Below are positions 22,535 through 33,119 of a DNA stretch of 64,000 bases, piece by piece; the first letter of the stretch is position 1, and every line of letters starts with the position of its first letter. The notes beneath the pieces are model-generated. The model saw only the letters and a program-made list of their open reading frames with translations, had not been told where the DNA came from and ran no database searches. The stretch is from Pegoplata infirma (taxonomy: Eukaryota; Arthropoda; Insecta; Diptera; Anthomyiidae), in the NCBI GenBank assembly GCA_963921195.1, contig OY992540.1, forward strand, positions 172,138,896 to 172,202,895. The letters are read 5' to 3'. Both the position numbers and the translations under genes were made by a program.

Positions 22535-22798
22535 TTAGCATATTAGGTGTTGAAATTGATGTAAAACATAAATTTGGTATAAGTTGGTGTTTGCTGCCAG
22601 CCTATATTGCGATGTATTAGTTGAACCGTGCCCATAATACTTCCTATGACTTTGTTCATACGCATTATTAAGTGGAAATGTTTGCGATGGTGAGGATATA
22701 TCATGACTATTTGACAGATTATTGTAGAAAGATTGATTTTGTTGTCCAAATCTAGCAATTATTTGCCTTTTGTGAAAACGAGCTAAAACGTCGACTGT
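22535..22798 (-). pseudogene. Putative exon of unknown gene
   Basis: On the minus strand, a 3' splice site (aatattccag) at 22800-22799 is followed by 87 codons to TAA at 22535. Composition is Asn/Ser/Gln/Tyr-rich and protein-like (VDVLARFHKRQIIARFGQQ; NAYEQSHRKYYGHGSTNTS). This contrasts with the AT-rich repeats around it. Beyond the stop, another frame (22530-22447) reads Pro-rich (PLPQQLPSSTQPPPLPGGK), which hints at a frameshifted continuation. I do not recognise the family. It may be a captured host-gene fragment, an exon of an unrecognised gene, or chance. Confidence 0.4.
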
Positions 22799-22920
22799 CT
22801 GGAATATTTATTATATTTTTAATTTATGTTTTATTTAAACTTCACAACTCGTTGCTCTAATTTTTTCAAATTAATGTTTAGAAATTATTAAATTTTAATT
22901 ATTTAGTCCAAATTTAGACA

Positions 22921-23035
22921 GGGCAATTTTAATTGCCGCAATTCTGATTTTATAGTTTGTCGGAGAGAGAGGGAAGAATCTTATCTCTCTCTCTGATACA
23001 CTAAAAAATCAGAATTGCCGCAATTAAAATTGCCC
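22921..23035. mobile_element. Small hairpin MITE, perfect 31-bp arms
   Basis: The first 31 bases (starting GGGCAATTTTAATTGCCGCA) are repeated exactly inverted at 23005-23035. The 53-bp loop contains gagagagag and its complement ctctctctct, which extends the stem. No target duplication is evident. Confidence 0.75.
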
Positions 23036-23263
23036 AATGTAAATTCTTATGGACGAGAGACATTTTTTGTATTAAAAAAAAGATTTGTTTTATTTTTTCA
23101 GTTGAAAATTATCTGCTGTATTATGCGGTGCTGCCAGATTTTTTTATATTGCGTTTTTTGTAATTCAGAAAATCCCAGAAATACTCTATTTCACTTGCAT
23201 TGCTCGGGAACTCATTAAGAATACCGAACTTGCTAAAAATTAAAAAAAAAAATATTTCAAAGA

Positions 23264-25520
23264 TTCAGAAATCGTTGTTGAAAAGCCCAATTGAAATTCA
23301 GAAATAACAATTGAAATTCAGAAAATCACAATTGAAATTCAGAAATCACAATTAAAATTCAGAAAAGCCCAATTGAAATTCAGAAAAGCACAATTGAAAT
23401 TCAGAAAATCACAATTGAAATTCAGAAAAGCACAATTGAAATTCAGAAAAGCCCAATTGAAATTCAGAAAAGCCCAATTGAAATTCAGAAATCGTAATTG
23501 AATTTCAGACAAGATCAATTGAAATTCAGAAATCGTAATTGAAATTCAGAAAATCACAATTGAAATTCAGAAAAACACAATTGAAATTCAGAAAAGCACA
23601 ATTGAAATTCAGAAAAGCACAATTGAATTTCACAAAAGCCCAATTGAAATTCAGAAATTGTAATTGAAATTCAGAAATCGTAATTGAAATTCAGAAAAAC
23701 CTAATTGAAATTCAGAAAATCACAATTGAAATTCAGAAAAGCACAATTGAAATTGAGAAAAGCACAATTGAAATTCAGAAAAGCACAATTAAAATTCAGA
23801 AAAGCCCAATTGAAATTTAGAAATTGTAATTGAAATTCAGAAATCGTAATTGAAATTCAGAAAAACCTAATTGAAATTCAGAAAATCTTTTTCTTTTCTG
23901 AATTTAAATTGTGCTTTTCTGAATTTCAATTGGGCTTTTCTGAATTTCAATTGTGATTTTCTGAATTTCAATTGGGCTTTTCTGAATTTCAATTGCGCTT
24001 TTCTGAATTTTAACTATGATTTTCTGAATTTCAATTGTGATTTTCTGAATTTCAATTGGGCTTTTCTGAATTTCAATTGTGCTTTTCTGAATTTTAACTA
24101 TGATTTTCTGAATTTCAATTGTGATTTTCTGAATTTCAATTGGGCTTTTCTGAATTTTAATTACGATTTCTGAATTTCAATTGTGCTTTTCTGAATTTCA
24201 ATTGTGCTTTTCTGAATTTCAATTGTGATTTTCTGAATTTCAATTGTGCTTTTCTGAATTTCAATTGGGCTTTTCTGAATTTAAATTGTGCTTTTCTGAA
24301 TTTCAATTGGGCTTTTCTGAATTTCAATTGTGATTTTCTGAATTTCAATTGGGCTTTTCTGAATTTCAATTGCGCTTTTCTGAATTTCAACTATGATTTT
24401 CTGAATTTCAATTGTGATTTTCTGAATTTCAATTGGGCTTTTCTGAATTTCAATTGTGCTTTTCTGAATTTTAACTATGATTTTCTGAATTTCAATTGTG
24501 ATTTTCTGAATTTCAATTGGGCTTTTCTGAATTTTAATTACGATTTCTGAATTTCAATTGTGCTTTTCTGAATTTCAATTGTGCTTTTCTGAATTTCAAT
24601 TGTGATTTTCTGAATTTCAATTGTGCTTTTCTGAATTTCAATTGGGCTTTTCAGAATTTAAATTGTGCTTTTCTGAATTTCAATTGGGCTTTTGTGAATT
24701 TCAATTGTGATTTTCTGAATTTCAATTGGGCTTTTCTGAATTTCAATTGCGCTTTTCTGAATTTCAACTATGATTTTCTGAATTTCAATTGTGATTTTCT
24801 GAATTTCAATTGGGCTTTTCTGAATTTCAATTGTGCTTTTCTGAATTTCAACTATGATTTTCTGAATTTCAATTGTGATTTTCTGAATTTCAATTGGGCT
24901 TTTCTGAATTTCAATTACGATTTCTGAATTTCAATTGTGCTTTTCTGAATTTCAATTGTGCTTTTCTGAATTTCAATTGGGCTTTTCTGAATTTCAATTG
25001 TGATTTTCTGAATTTCAATTGTGATTTTCTGAATTTCAATTGGGGATTTCTGAATTTCAATTACGATCTCTGAATTTCAATTGGGCTTTTCTGAATTTCA
25101 ATTACGATTTCTGAATTTCAATTGTGCTTTTCTGAATATCAATTGTGCTTTTCTGAATTTCAATTGGGTTTTTCAGAAATCCAATTGGGCTTTTCTGAAT
25201 TTTAATTACGATTTCTGAATTTCAATTGTGCTTTTCTGAATTTCAATTGGGCTTTTCTGAATTTCAATTGTGCTTTTCTGAATTTCAATTGATCTTTTCT
25301 GAATTTCAATTGGGCTTTTCTGAATTTCAATTGTGATTTCTGAATTTCAATTGGGCTTTTCTGAATTTCAATTGTTATTTCAGAATTTCAATTAGGTTTT
25401 TCTGAATTTCAATTGTGATTTCTGAATTTCAATTAGGCTTTTCTGAATTTCAATTGTGCTTTTCTGAATTTCAATTGGGAGTTCTGAATTACAATTGATC
25501 TTTTCTGAATTTCAATTGGA
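23264..25520. repeat. 21-bp satellite with orientation switch and 377-bp higher-order repeat
   Basis: About 105 monomers of consensus aattgaaattcagaaaagcac. Orientation is forward from 23264 to about 23886, then inverted to 25520. In the inverted part, marker variants recur every 377 bp: aatttaaatt at 23901, 24278 and 24655; actatg at 24013, 24390 and 24767. This is a higher-order unit of 18 monomers, one of them 20 bp. Because 21 is a multiple of 3, long open frames of 7-residue repeats appear (FLNFNCA, KFRKAQL); I regard them as non-coding by-products. Confidence 0.92.
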
Positions 25521-26439
25521 AAAGGTGTAGTCTAAACTGTCGTAAAAACGCTTGCAGCCCCAATTGTAAACCCATTAAATAAAAACCCACAAAAACGAAA
25601 AAAATTATCTGGCAGCACTACTACTACAGCTGATACTAAAAAATAAATACATAAAACTTTTGAAGAACACACAAATTCTATTTTTAATTTATTACCTTTT
25701 TAATAAACTCCTTTGGCTTTATAATCATCATAACAATTATCTTCCAAATATCCTATAATATGTATCCAACGTAAAACACCACAGTTACGGTATGGTTTTT
25801 CTATAAATGTAATTTCAACATAATTTTTCTTCACGAGGGATAGAGTCTGAAATCGGTAGGAATATGGCTTTTACATAGTAATACACATACCCACGGGACC
25901 ACGACAATAAAATATGGCATTTCCAATTAATGATTTATCATGCTCGGAACCGAGAGTTTCGTAGTCCCTTGATAAACAACATGCAGTGATATTTACCATC
26001 TAGAAGCACAGTGGACTTTTTCATTTATTTTACATTTCGGAAAATAAGTTGGACTTAGTGCGAAAGTTAAGGATGACAAATTTGTATGGGACTAACTGGA
26101 AGTTATGTTAACTTTCAAATAACTTGAATAGTGTTAAAAGTCATAAGTATCTTAAAAAAAAAATCTATAAGTAAACTGTCTTAAACGAAATTTTCCTTGA
26201 AAAGTAGGGAAATAATTTGATATGTTAAGCAATAATAAACGTTAAACAAGATTAAGATATTAAAATTATGCAAGCTTACGGGGAATTTGGAAAACTTTTG
26301 CAAAGTTAGGTATAATTATGCAAGCGCTTGCTAAAATGTTAGTTTTCGCATAATATACTTAAAAATCTTGTATAACGTTATTCCTCCCAAGCGCTTGGCA
26401 AAATATTTTTTTTGCATGCATATATAATTTGAATAGTTA
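25521..26439. other. Non-coding, nothing recognised
   Basis: Mixed AT-rich sequence with no gene recognised. cttgcaaa/agcgcttg-like motifs recur near 26270-26400. Confidence 0.4.
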
Positions 26440-26560
26440 AGGCCCATTTAGATTAGCACACTTTTTGAAAAGATTATCAAGATGAAAAAGTCTTTTCATT
26501 TTAAACCGCTTGTCAAAAAGTATAAAAAAACTCTCTTGAATGTCTTTTGTGTGTTTAGAC

Positions 26561-26728
26561 CAGCGATACGCAGACTCATACTATAACATTTATGCTTGTG
26601 TGGGTAGAAGCAAGCGAAAAGTCAACAAATTTGCTCAAGCAACTGAATTTTATAGTGTATGTGTGTTGACAGCGCACAAGCAGCGCCTATTCCCGCGGGA
26701 ATAGGAATTACAAAAATGCGTATCACTG
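26561..26728. mobile_element. hAT-type MITE, 168 bp
   Basis: Ends CAGCGATACGCA and (inverted) CAGTGATACGCA agree at 11 of 12 positions. The exact 8-bp duplication gtttagac flanks it (26553-26560, 26729-26736). The CAG-N-G start and 8-bp duplication are hAT hallmarks. Confidence 0.9.
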
Positions 26729-26982
26729 GTTTAGACGTATACGCGTAAATTAAATTGTAGAAAAAAAACAGCTGTTCATTACAAATACACACCCAAACAA
26801 CATTTTGCAATTGTAAAATTTAAAAATCAACCATACAATTGTGGTAAAATATTTTCTTCAATTTTCGTTCCTTAACCAAAAGATGCATAAATCTAAATCT
26901 CCACTGATTCCGACATCTCTGATTCCAACATCTCCACCGACTCCATATTCCTTGTTTGGCAGGAAGTTTGGTTAAAGTCTAG

Positions 26983-28034
26983 TTGGCAGACATTTCTCTG
27001 ATCCAAAAAAAAAAATATCACAGGTAGAACTTTTAGTGCTGTGTCCAACAAAGAAAAAAAAATTGTCGGCGGCCCATGGTTTCCGAGTTATGGGCCTCCA
27101 AAGTTCGGATATCGAATTTGATATATCTTCATCAAAATTGGTCCGATCAGACCAAAATTGGTTTCATTCGAAAGCTTAATCAAATACCTTTATTTTGAAA
27201 TTTAAAAAAAAAAATTGGTTCCATTAACCCATTGTGGCACAAAACCAAATTTTAGATTTTTAAACCAAAGTTTTTAGAGAAAATGCGTTATATTTCAAAA
27301 TTGTGTGTTATTAAGACATGTATTTATACGACGAGATTTAAAGCTTAGATATTAAGCTTTCATTTGAGCTTTCAATGGACCTTTTAACCCTTATAGAACC
27401 GGAGTTATTGACTCATAACCATTGACCCCGCTTATATATTAAGAAAAAAAACTTTATTTAGCGAAGCCGCTTAATTAATATATGAAAATTAAAATCCCTA
27501 AGCCCGTCCGAAGGCCGGCAACCCAGAAAACCTTTTAAGGCAAAAAAAAAAATAAACTACACAGAGGTCTGGTATATATATTCAAATATGTTTTCTAATG
27601 TTTAAACGTAAATAACTCCGGTTCTATAAGGGTTAAAAGGTCAAATGAAAGCTCAAATCAAAGCTTAATATCTAAGCTATAAGCCTAGTTATAAAAATAA
27701 ATACCTTAATAGGGCATAATTTTAAAATTTTACCCAATTTCTTCAAAAACTTGGGGTGAAAAATCTAAAATTAAGAGTTGTTTCACAATGGGTTAATGAA
27801 TCCAAATTTTTTAAAATGTCAAATTAAAGGTATCTGAAGAAGCTTTCGAATGAAAACAATCTTGGTCTGATTGGACCATTATTGATGAAGATATATTAAA
27901 TTCGATATCCGAACTTTGGAGACCCATAACTCTGGAACCACGGGCCGCCGACAATTTTGTTTCTTTGTTGAACTCACCTAAATCATCCCTATTTCAAAAA
28001 TAGAAAAAAATAAATCGGACCAATGTCTGCCAAT
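26983..28034. mobile_element. Foldback element, ~1.05 kb
   Basis: Long inverted arms of roughly 440-450 bp with termini TTGGCAGACAT/ATGTCTGCCAA. Paired landmarks include cggcggcccatggtttccga with ccacgggccgccg, ttcggatatcgaattt with its reverse, and the gagctttca/tgaaagctc segments next to the ~120-bp centre (27440-27560). TAG on both sides (26980-26982, 28035-28037) is a possible 3-bp duplication. No coding sequence. Confidence 0.8.
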
Positions 28035-28459
28035 TAGTCTTGTTCCGAAAATTTAGCCCATATAAAATTTTATTTATTTTTACCACCACTTCACAACAGC
28101 TGTTGTTATTACAGTCGAACCCGGTTATAACGAACTCCGAGGGACCAGTAAAAATAGTTCGTTATAAGCAAAGTTCGCTATAAGCGGGGTATATTTTTTA
28201 TCAACCTAGTTTTATATCCAAAAAAAAAAAAAATATATCCATTTATGTTTAATTTAGGGTTGCCATTTCCTTTTTGAGAAAAAGAGGACGCCAACCTCAA
28301 AAAAGGAGGACATTTGACCTAAAAAAGAGGACAATTTTTTTTAATAAATCGATTTAAAAAAAGTAAACTGCGCGACACAATATGCAAAAAAACTGCATTT
28401 TTATTAAGGAAACAATTTTCATTTCCACTAAAAAAATCACAAAAATACATAAAAGAAAA

Positions 28460-28850
28460 TCTTCTAATTTTATTTCAGAAAATACCAATTATATTTCAAA
28501 AAATTTTTAACTATATTTCCAATTATATATAAGAAATTTTCAATTATATTTCAGAAATATTCATTTTTAATTCAAAAATGTTTGGTTAATTAAAAAAAAA
28601 GTGTCCAATTATAATTCAAAAAATTTCAATTGTATATCAGAATTTTCTATTTGTAATTCAAAATTTTCTAAATGGTTTTCAGAAAATTCCATTTGTATTT
28701 TAAACATTTCCATTTCAAAATTTTCTCAATGATTTTAAGAAAAATACTTTTGAATTTAAATAAATTCAATTGAAATTTTAGATAATTCAATTGTATTTCA
28801 GAAATGTTCATTTTTATTTAAAAATTATCTAAATGTTCAAATTCTGATTA
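28460..28850 (+). repeat. Degenerate ~21-bp repeats
   Basis: Variants of aattatatttcagaaaattc recur loosely. They resemble the 21-bp satellite at 23264-25520 but are far more diverged, so a common origin is possible but unproven. Confidence 0.45.
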
Positions 28851-28884
28851 ATTTTTATTAAAAAATAAAAATTGTTGTACTCGA

Positions 28885-29365
28885 CCTTTAAAATATTATA
28901 TTTTGAGTAGGTTTTTTTCTAGCTCGAGGTCATTATTTCTTTTACTAATTAAAACTATGATATTCTCATATAACAATTTTCAAGAAAATTATTTTTTTGT
29001 TTTAAATTTATTTATGTTGGTCATTTTTTGCAAGACTTTATCAACACGTGTTTCGGGATTTGTCTGTTTTTAATATTTGATGGTTAATTAGCTGATGATC
29101 GTGACCTTACTACGATGGTACAATTTTCGTCTTCTAATTCCCAATAGGAATAGACCCGAATACGTATTTTTATTTTAGTTTGATCATTAACGACCGAAAC
29201 ACGTGTCGATTAAGTCTTGCAAAAAATGACCAACATAAATAAATTTAAAACAGAAATATAATTTTCTTGAAAATTATTATATGAGAATATCATAGTTTTA
29301 ATAAGTAAAGGAAATAATGACCTCGAGCTAGAAAAAAACCTACTCAAAAATAATATATTTTTTGA
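28885..29365. repeat. Palindrome, ~175-bp arms
   Basis: gagtaggtttttttctagct at 28902 onward and its inverse around 29325-29345 are the outer ends; aacacgtgtttcg and cgaaacacgtgt are near the centre (29045, 29195). The stem includes gctcgaggtcatt and tttgcaagactt. Confidence 0.8.
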
Positions 29366-30304
29366 TATAAAAATCTTTTTTCGGAGAGCAAACTTTATGA
29401 GACACAACAGCTGATAAGACTTGATGCTATCGTAGTTATTTTCGCACTACCTAGAGTGAATTTTTACTCGAAATATAATTAATTTGAAGCGTTTTTTTTA
29501 ATTTTTGTGCGTTTTGTTCTGAAAAAGTTGACATTTCTGCTGATAAGCGAAAATACGGCGACGAAAATAATTCAAAAGTTTAAAAGGAATAAAAAAAATG
29601 TTATGGGGAAAAGTGCAAAAAGTAGGACAACCCCGGACACTTTCTAAAAAAGAAGTAGGACTGCCCCGGACGCCCTAAAAAAGAGGACGGTGTCCGGGGA
29701 AAAGAGGACGGATGGCAACCCTAGTTTAATTTGATGTTTTTTACTTATTGAGAAGAAATCATTAAAAATATAAATAAATTTTATCAAAATTATAATATAA
29801 ACCAAAAAATTCCAATCTTTTGTTAGTTTTATAAACATAATTGCTACACATTAAGAAATATTTATGGGAGTTCGTTATGAAAAGGTAAATATACATGAAA
29901 TTATGTTCGTGGGACCATTGTAAGCAGTTCGTTTTAACCGAGGATTCGTTATAACCGAGTTCGTTATAAAATAAGTATTTTGTGTGAAAATTGATGCTAA
30001 AACGTCGGGACTTAAGAATTAGTTCGTTATAACCGAGAATTCGTTATAACCGAGTTCGTTATAACCGGGTTTGACTGTATTTGTATTTTTGTTTACATAA
30101 AAAACATCCCTGATCTAATGAAAATAGTATTTTTTTGAAATTTTTCAAAACACAAAAATTAAATCCGTATGTCAACATTTTCCTCTCCGTATTGACAAAA
30201 AGTCTGTCCGTATTTGTATGTTGAGTGTTTAGACGATGAAAAAAATTCTCTCCGCATGAATTTTTGACAGGTCGTTTTACAAGTCTGCCAATCTAAATGG
30301 CCCT

Positions 30305-30739
30305 TTAATAACTTCAATTATACCATGTTTCTTTAAAAAATTAAACATTTAATTTTTTTTTTATTACAGATACAATTTTAAAAAAAATCGTGTGACTGAG
30401 GACAAAAATGTACATGAATCTAATCAAGTTAAAAAATGAACTCATTTTTTATTAATATAAGCAGCGAAAAGAAACGAAGAATAAATCCTTGGATTGTATA
30501 AACCGTTTGGTTTGGCATTTTTTTTTTTTTTTGTTAAGAACTGAAAACATAAGATAATAAAATTAATCCAAAATTTTAACGAAATTGAGTTTTTATTTAA
30601 AAAAATAAGTCTTAGTCTTACATACTAATTAAAAAAAAACAGTCTTTTCAGCTTTACATACTAATTAAGAAAAATAACACTTACTAATAAAGAAATAAAA
30701 AAAATCATTATAAAAAAAAATCATAGGAAGGAAACATAT
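30305..30739. other. 3' flank of the Myb/SANT-like gene
   Basis: AT-rich, no separate gene. It lies downstream (minus strand) of the accessory gene's stop and probably holds its 3' UTR. An inverted attaaa is present but is not diagnostic in this composition. Confidence 0.35.
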
Positions 30740-31692
30740 TTAAGAATTATTTGTAAACTCTTCATCTAATTCCTCCAAGTACATGGGAGAAAGATTTAAT
30801 TCTTTCAAAGAGTTCTCAATATTAGCCACTTTTTTTAATATAACCCCGTTTTGTTTTTCCAACTTCTCGTTTTGTTTTTCCAACTTTTCGTTTTGTTTTT
30901 CCACTCTATCAAGCTTTTCCATTAAATCATTCTGCATTCTCCGAGCTTCATCCAAGGCTCCGCTATATTTAGATGCAGTGGTTGTTGATGTTCTAACTGT
31001 TTCCTTACGTTTTTTAGAAGAAGTTGCTGGTGGTTGTGGTGGGAAAATGTCATCTTCTAAAATTTCGATTGATGTCATAGCTGCCTAAAAATGTAATTTG
31101 TATTTTTATACTTTTATGTTTGTTAATTATAAAAAGTGAATTTACTTACGTCAGTTGGTTCGTCAATTTCAAATCCCGATTCTGGGGTACGTGAGTCACC
31201 ATCAACTGCATCGATAGTTATAATTTGCAGAATTTGATCCTCTAGAGGATTTAAATCTCGTGGTATATCGCTGAAGCTGCCACCACCTGTTCGATTCATA
31301 TACGATCTTCGAGCATTCAATTGTTTTTTAACTGCAGCTTTTAAATCGATCCAACACTTCAGAAAAACCAAAAATATAAAAATTGAAATGCAAAAAATAT
31401 ATAAAAATACACACTTTTTTCCACTGCTCTACTGACTTGTCGCTGCCTCCCATGGAATTCAGAGTCAGTCTGAGGGACTCCCATTGTTCCTTGCTGTTTG
31501 TATTTGCATTTAGTCCACCGAATTGTCCTCTCGCAAACTCTAAATTTAATGACATGTAGTCGACCAATTTTTGTTTTTGCATTGTGGAGATGCGTTGATT
31601 TTTCTAAAATTTATGTTAAACATTTTAGACTTTAATGTAGCATTTACACAAATGAAATACAAAAATTTTACCTTTGCTGTATTTACTTCCAT
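30740..31692 (-). CDS. Harbinger accessory protein, Myb/SANT-like (four exons)
   Basis: The second protein of Harbinger elements binds DNA and helps bring the transposase to the nucleus and the element ends. Exons are 31692-31672, 31603-31415, 31356-31150 and 31084-30740, with GT-AG borders and frame kept throughout, giving 253 residues. Residues ~15-80 form a Myb/SANT-type domain with W48, W68 and W72 and the motif MGGSDKSVEQW. A basic KKRK (163-166) may be a nuclear signal. Residues ~183-235 form a coiled coil with three exact-type heptads EKQNEKL. The ATG at 31692 gives the longest conserved-looking N-terminus; 31561 is an alternative. It points toward the transposase. No lesion is visible, so this gene may still be intact. 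Confidence 0.75.
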
Positions 31693-32018
31693 TTTGTTGA
31701 CTAATTTTTTTTTTTCTTCTTGTATAATTCAAAAAATGTTTAATTTACTAATTCTCGCACCGTTTTTTAATGTGAGTTTTTATGACACTTCAAATTCAAA
31801 AGTTTTCGATTCATAACTTTACAGAAACAGTTTTTTTTCGCATCATTCCAATAATTTTGGAAAAAAACCGTATTTGACAGAAAGTTTCCGCACAACATAG
31901 TTACAGAAACAGTCAGATGCGAAAAGTCAGTTTTTGTGCCGATTCACAAAGTTTCTGTTTCATTTTACATGTTTCATGCGAGAAATCTTTCGATTCGAGA
32001 GTTATAGAACACCCCCAC

Positions 32019-32395
32019 TGGATTGACCAACTACTGTGTCAATCCATACTGTGTACTGTGTGAATATGAGTGTGGTGAATGTAAATATATGTGTGGTGAG
32101 TTTTATAACTATCCAGGGTATCCCACTATTAACGCTATCGTGTAGTTTATTTATATATAGTAGTTGTTTATTATATTGGAATTCATGAATAGTAAAACGA
32201 TAGTGATAATAAAAAAGATAAAAGGTTGTAATAACGATAATAATTCATAATAACGATAATAGTTCATAATAACAATAATAATACTAGTAATAATAATAAT
32301 AATAATAAGAATAATAATAAAATAGCAAGGTAATTCATTCATAAATTCATTTGGATAGATTTGTACTCTGGGTGTGGGCGGAAACGACGTTAAAA
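32019..32395. repeat. AT-rich and (TAA)n simple sequence
   Basis: No gene. Imperfect ataata/ataacgataat repeats at 32155-32330 with a purer (TAA)n core near 32285-32310. Before it, gtgtgaatatgagtgtggtg-like short repeats lie at 32035-32100. Confidence 0.6.
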
Positions 32396-33010
32396 ATATA
32401 AAATTTATTTAAAAAAAAAAAAAACTTTTTCTCTGAAGAATTTTTCAATTTTTTCCGAGGCCAAGGTGACCAAAAACATTAAAACATCGATTTTTCGTAT
32501 GAACAATTTTTTTAGAATTTTCTTTTTTTGTTTTTCTAAATCTTAAAGTAAATTCAAATACGTTAAAAATTAACATAAAAAAAAATCATTTTTTCTCTGA
32601 AAAATTTTTCAATTTTTTCCGAGGCCAAAAAACATAAAAAAATCGATTTTTCATATAAAATATTCTGCTTAGATTTTTTTTTATTTTTTTCTAAATCTTA
32701 AAACAAACCGAAATACGTTAAAAATATAAAATTAACTTAAAAAGAAAATAATTTTTTCTCTGAAGAATTTTTCAATTTTTTCCGAAGCCAAAGTGGCCAA
32801 AAAACATGAAAAAGTCGATTTTTCGTATGAAAATTTTATTTAATTCTTTTTTATTTTTTTCTAAATCTTAAAGCAAACCAAAATACTTTAAAAATATAAA
32901 ATTAACTAAAAATTTTTTTTTTTCGCTGAAGAATTTTTTAATTTTTTCGATAGATCGTAAGAAAAATTTCCTAAAGATTTTTTTTTTTATTCTTAAATCA
33001 AACCAAAATA
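32396..33010 (-). repeat. ~165-bp tandem satellite, reverse orientation
   Basis: The same satellite as at 14810-15760, on the other strand. Units share tctctgaagaatttttcaat, tttccgaggccaa, cgatttttcgtatgaa and tttctaaatcttaaa. The ctctga motif lies near 32431, 32595, 32758 and 32924, giving spacings of 163-166. Copies 14.8 kb and 32.4 kb into the window bracket the Harbinger composite. Confidence 0.85.
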
Positions 33011-33119
33011 AGATAAAAACAGTAAATTTTCCATTTTTAATAAACATTTTTTAAATGTTCATAAAACAGCAGGAGTTAAACTTTTTGGCTTCGGAAATTT
33101 TTTATATTTTGCTCCGTAG

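Larger units (their letters stand above)
28255..29723. mobile_element. hAT-type element, 1.47 kb, inserted in the pogo-type element
   Basis: Ends TAGGGTTGCCAT/ATGGCAACCCTA. The exact 8-bp duplication gtttaatt flanks it (28247-28254, 29724-29731). Subterminal aaagaggac motifs recur at both ends. The interior holds degenerate repeats and a palindrome but no transposase. Confidence 0.9.
28112..30077. mobile_element. Tc1/mariner-pogo-type non-autonomous element
   Basis: Ends CAGTCGAACCCGGTTATAAC and (inverted) CAGTCAAACCCGGTTATAAC differ at one position. A TA dinucleotide flanks each end (28110-28111, 30078-30079). Subterminal ttcgttataa motifs are repeated many times on both sides (28140-28190, 29870-30065), probably transposase binding sites. 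A hAT-type element occupies 28255-29723. No transposase frame. Confidence 0.88.
26440..30304. mobile_element. Harbinger-type element enlarged by nested insertions
   Basis: Terminal AGGCCCATTTAGATTAGCA and the inverted right end AGGGCCATTTAGATTGGCA agree at 17 of 19 positions. TTA flanks both ends (26437-26439, 30305-30307). Most of the 3.9 kb consists of elements inserted later: hAT-type 26561-26728, foldback 26983-28034, pogo-type 28112-30077. No gene of its own was seen. Confidence 0.75.
17883..32018. mobile_element. Composite PIF/Harbinger element with two convergent genes
   Basis: The terminal sequences GTGGGTGTGTTCTGTAACT (17883-17901) and, inverted, GTGGGGGTGTTCTATAACT (32018-32000) agree at 17 of 19 positions, and both are followed inward by tcgcat/gaaa-type motifs. 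A Harbinger transposase starts 0.23 kb inside the left end. A Myb/SANT-like gene starts 0.33 kb inside the right end, pointing inward. This two-gene layout is standard for Harbinger. The 14.1-kb span is due to later nested insertions between the genes. No 3-bp target duplication could be identified, so the exact ends are uncertain. Confidence 0.6.

Noticed and set aside
23871..24927. Repeat proteins of 77-100 residues (LNFNCAF and KFRKAQL repeats)
   Set aside because: They follow from a 21-bp satellite, whose length is a multiple of three. Frames are open on both strands and there are no gene signals.
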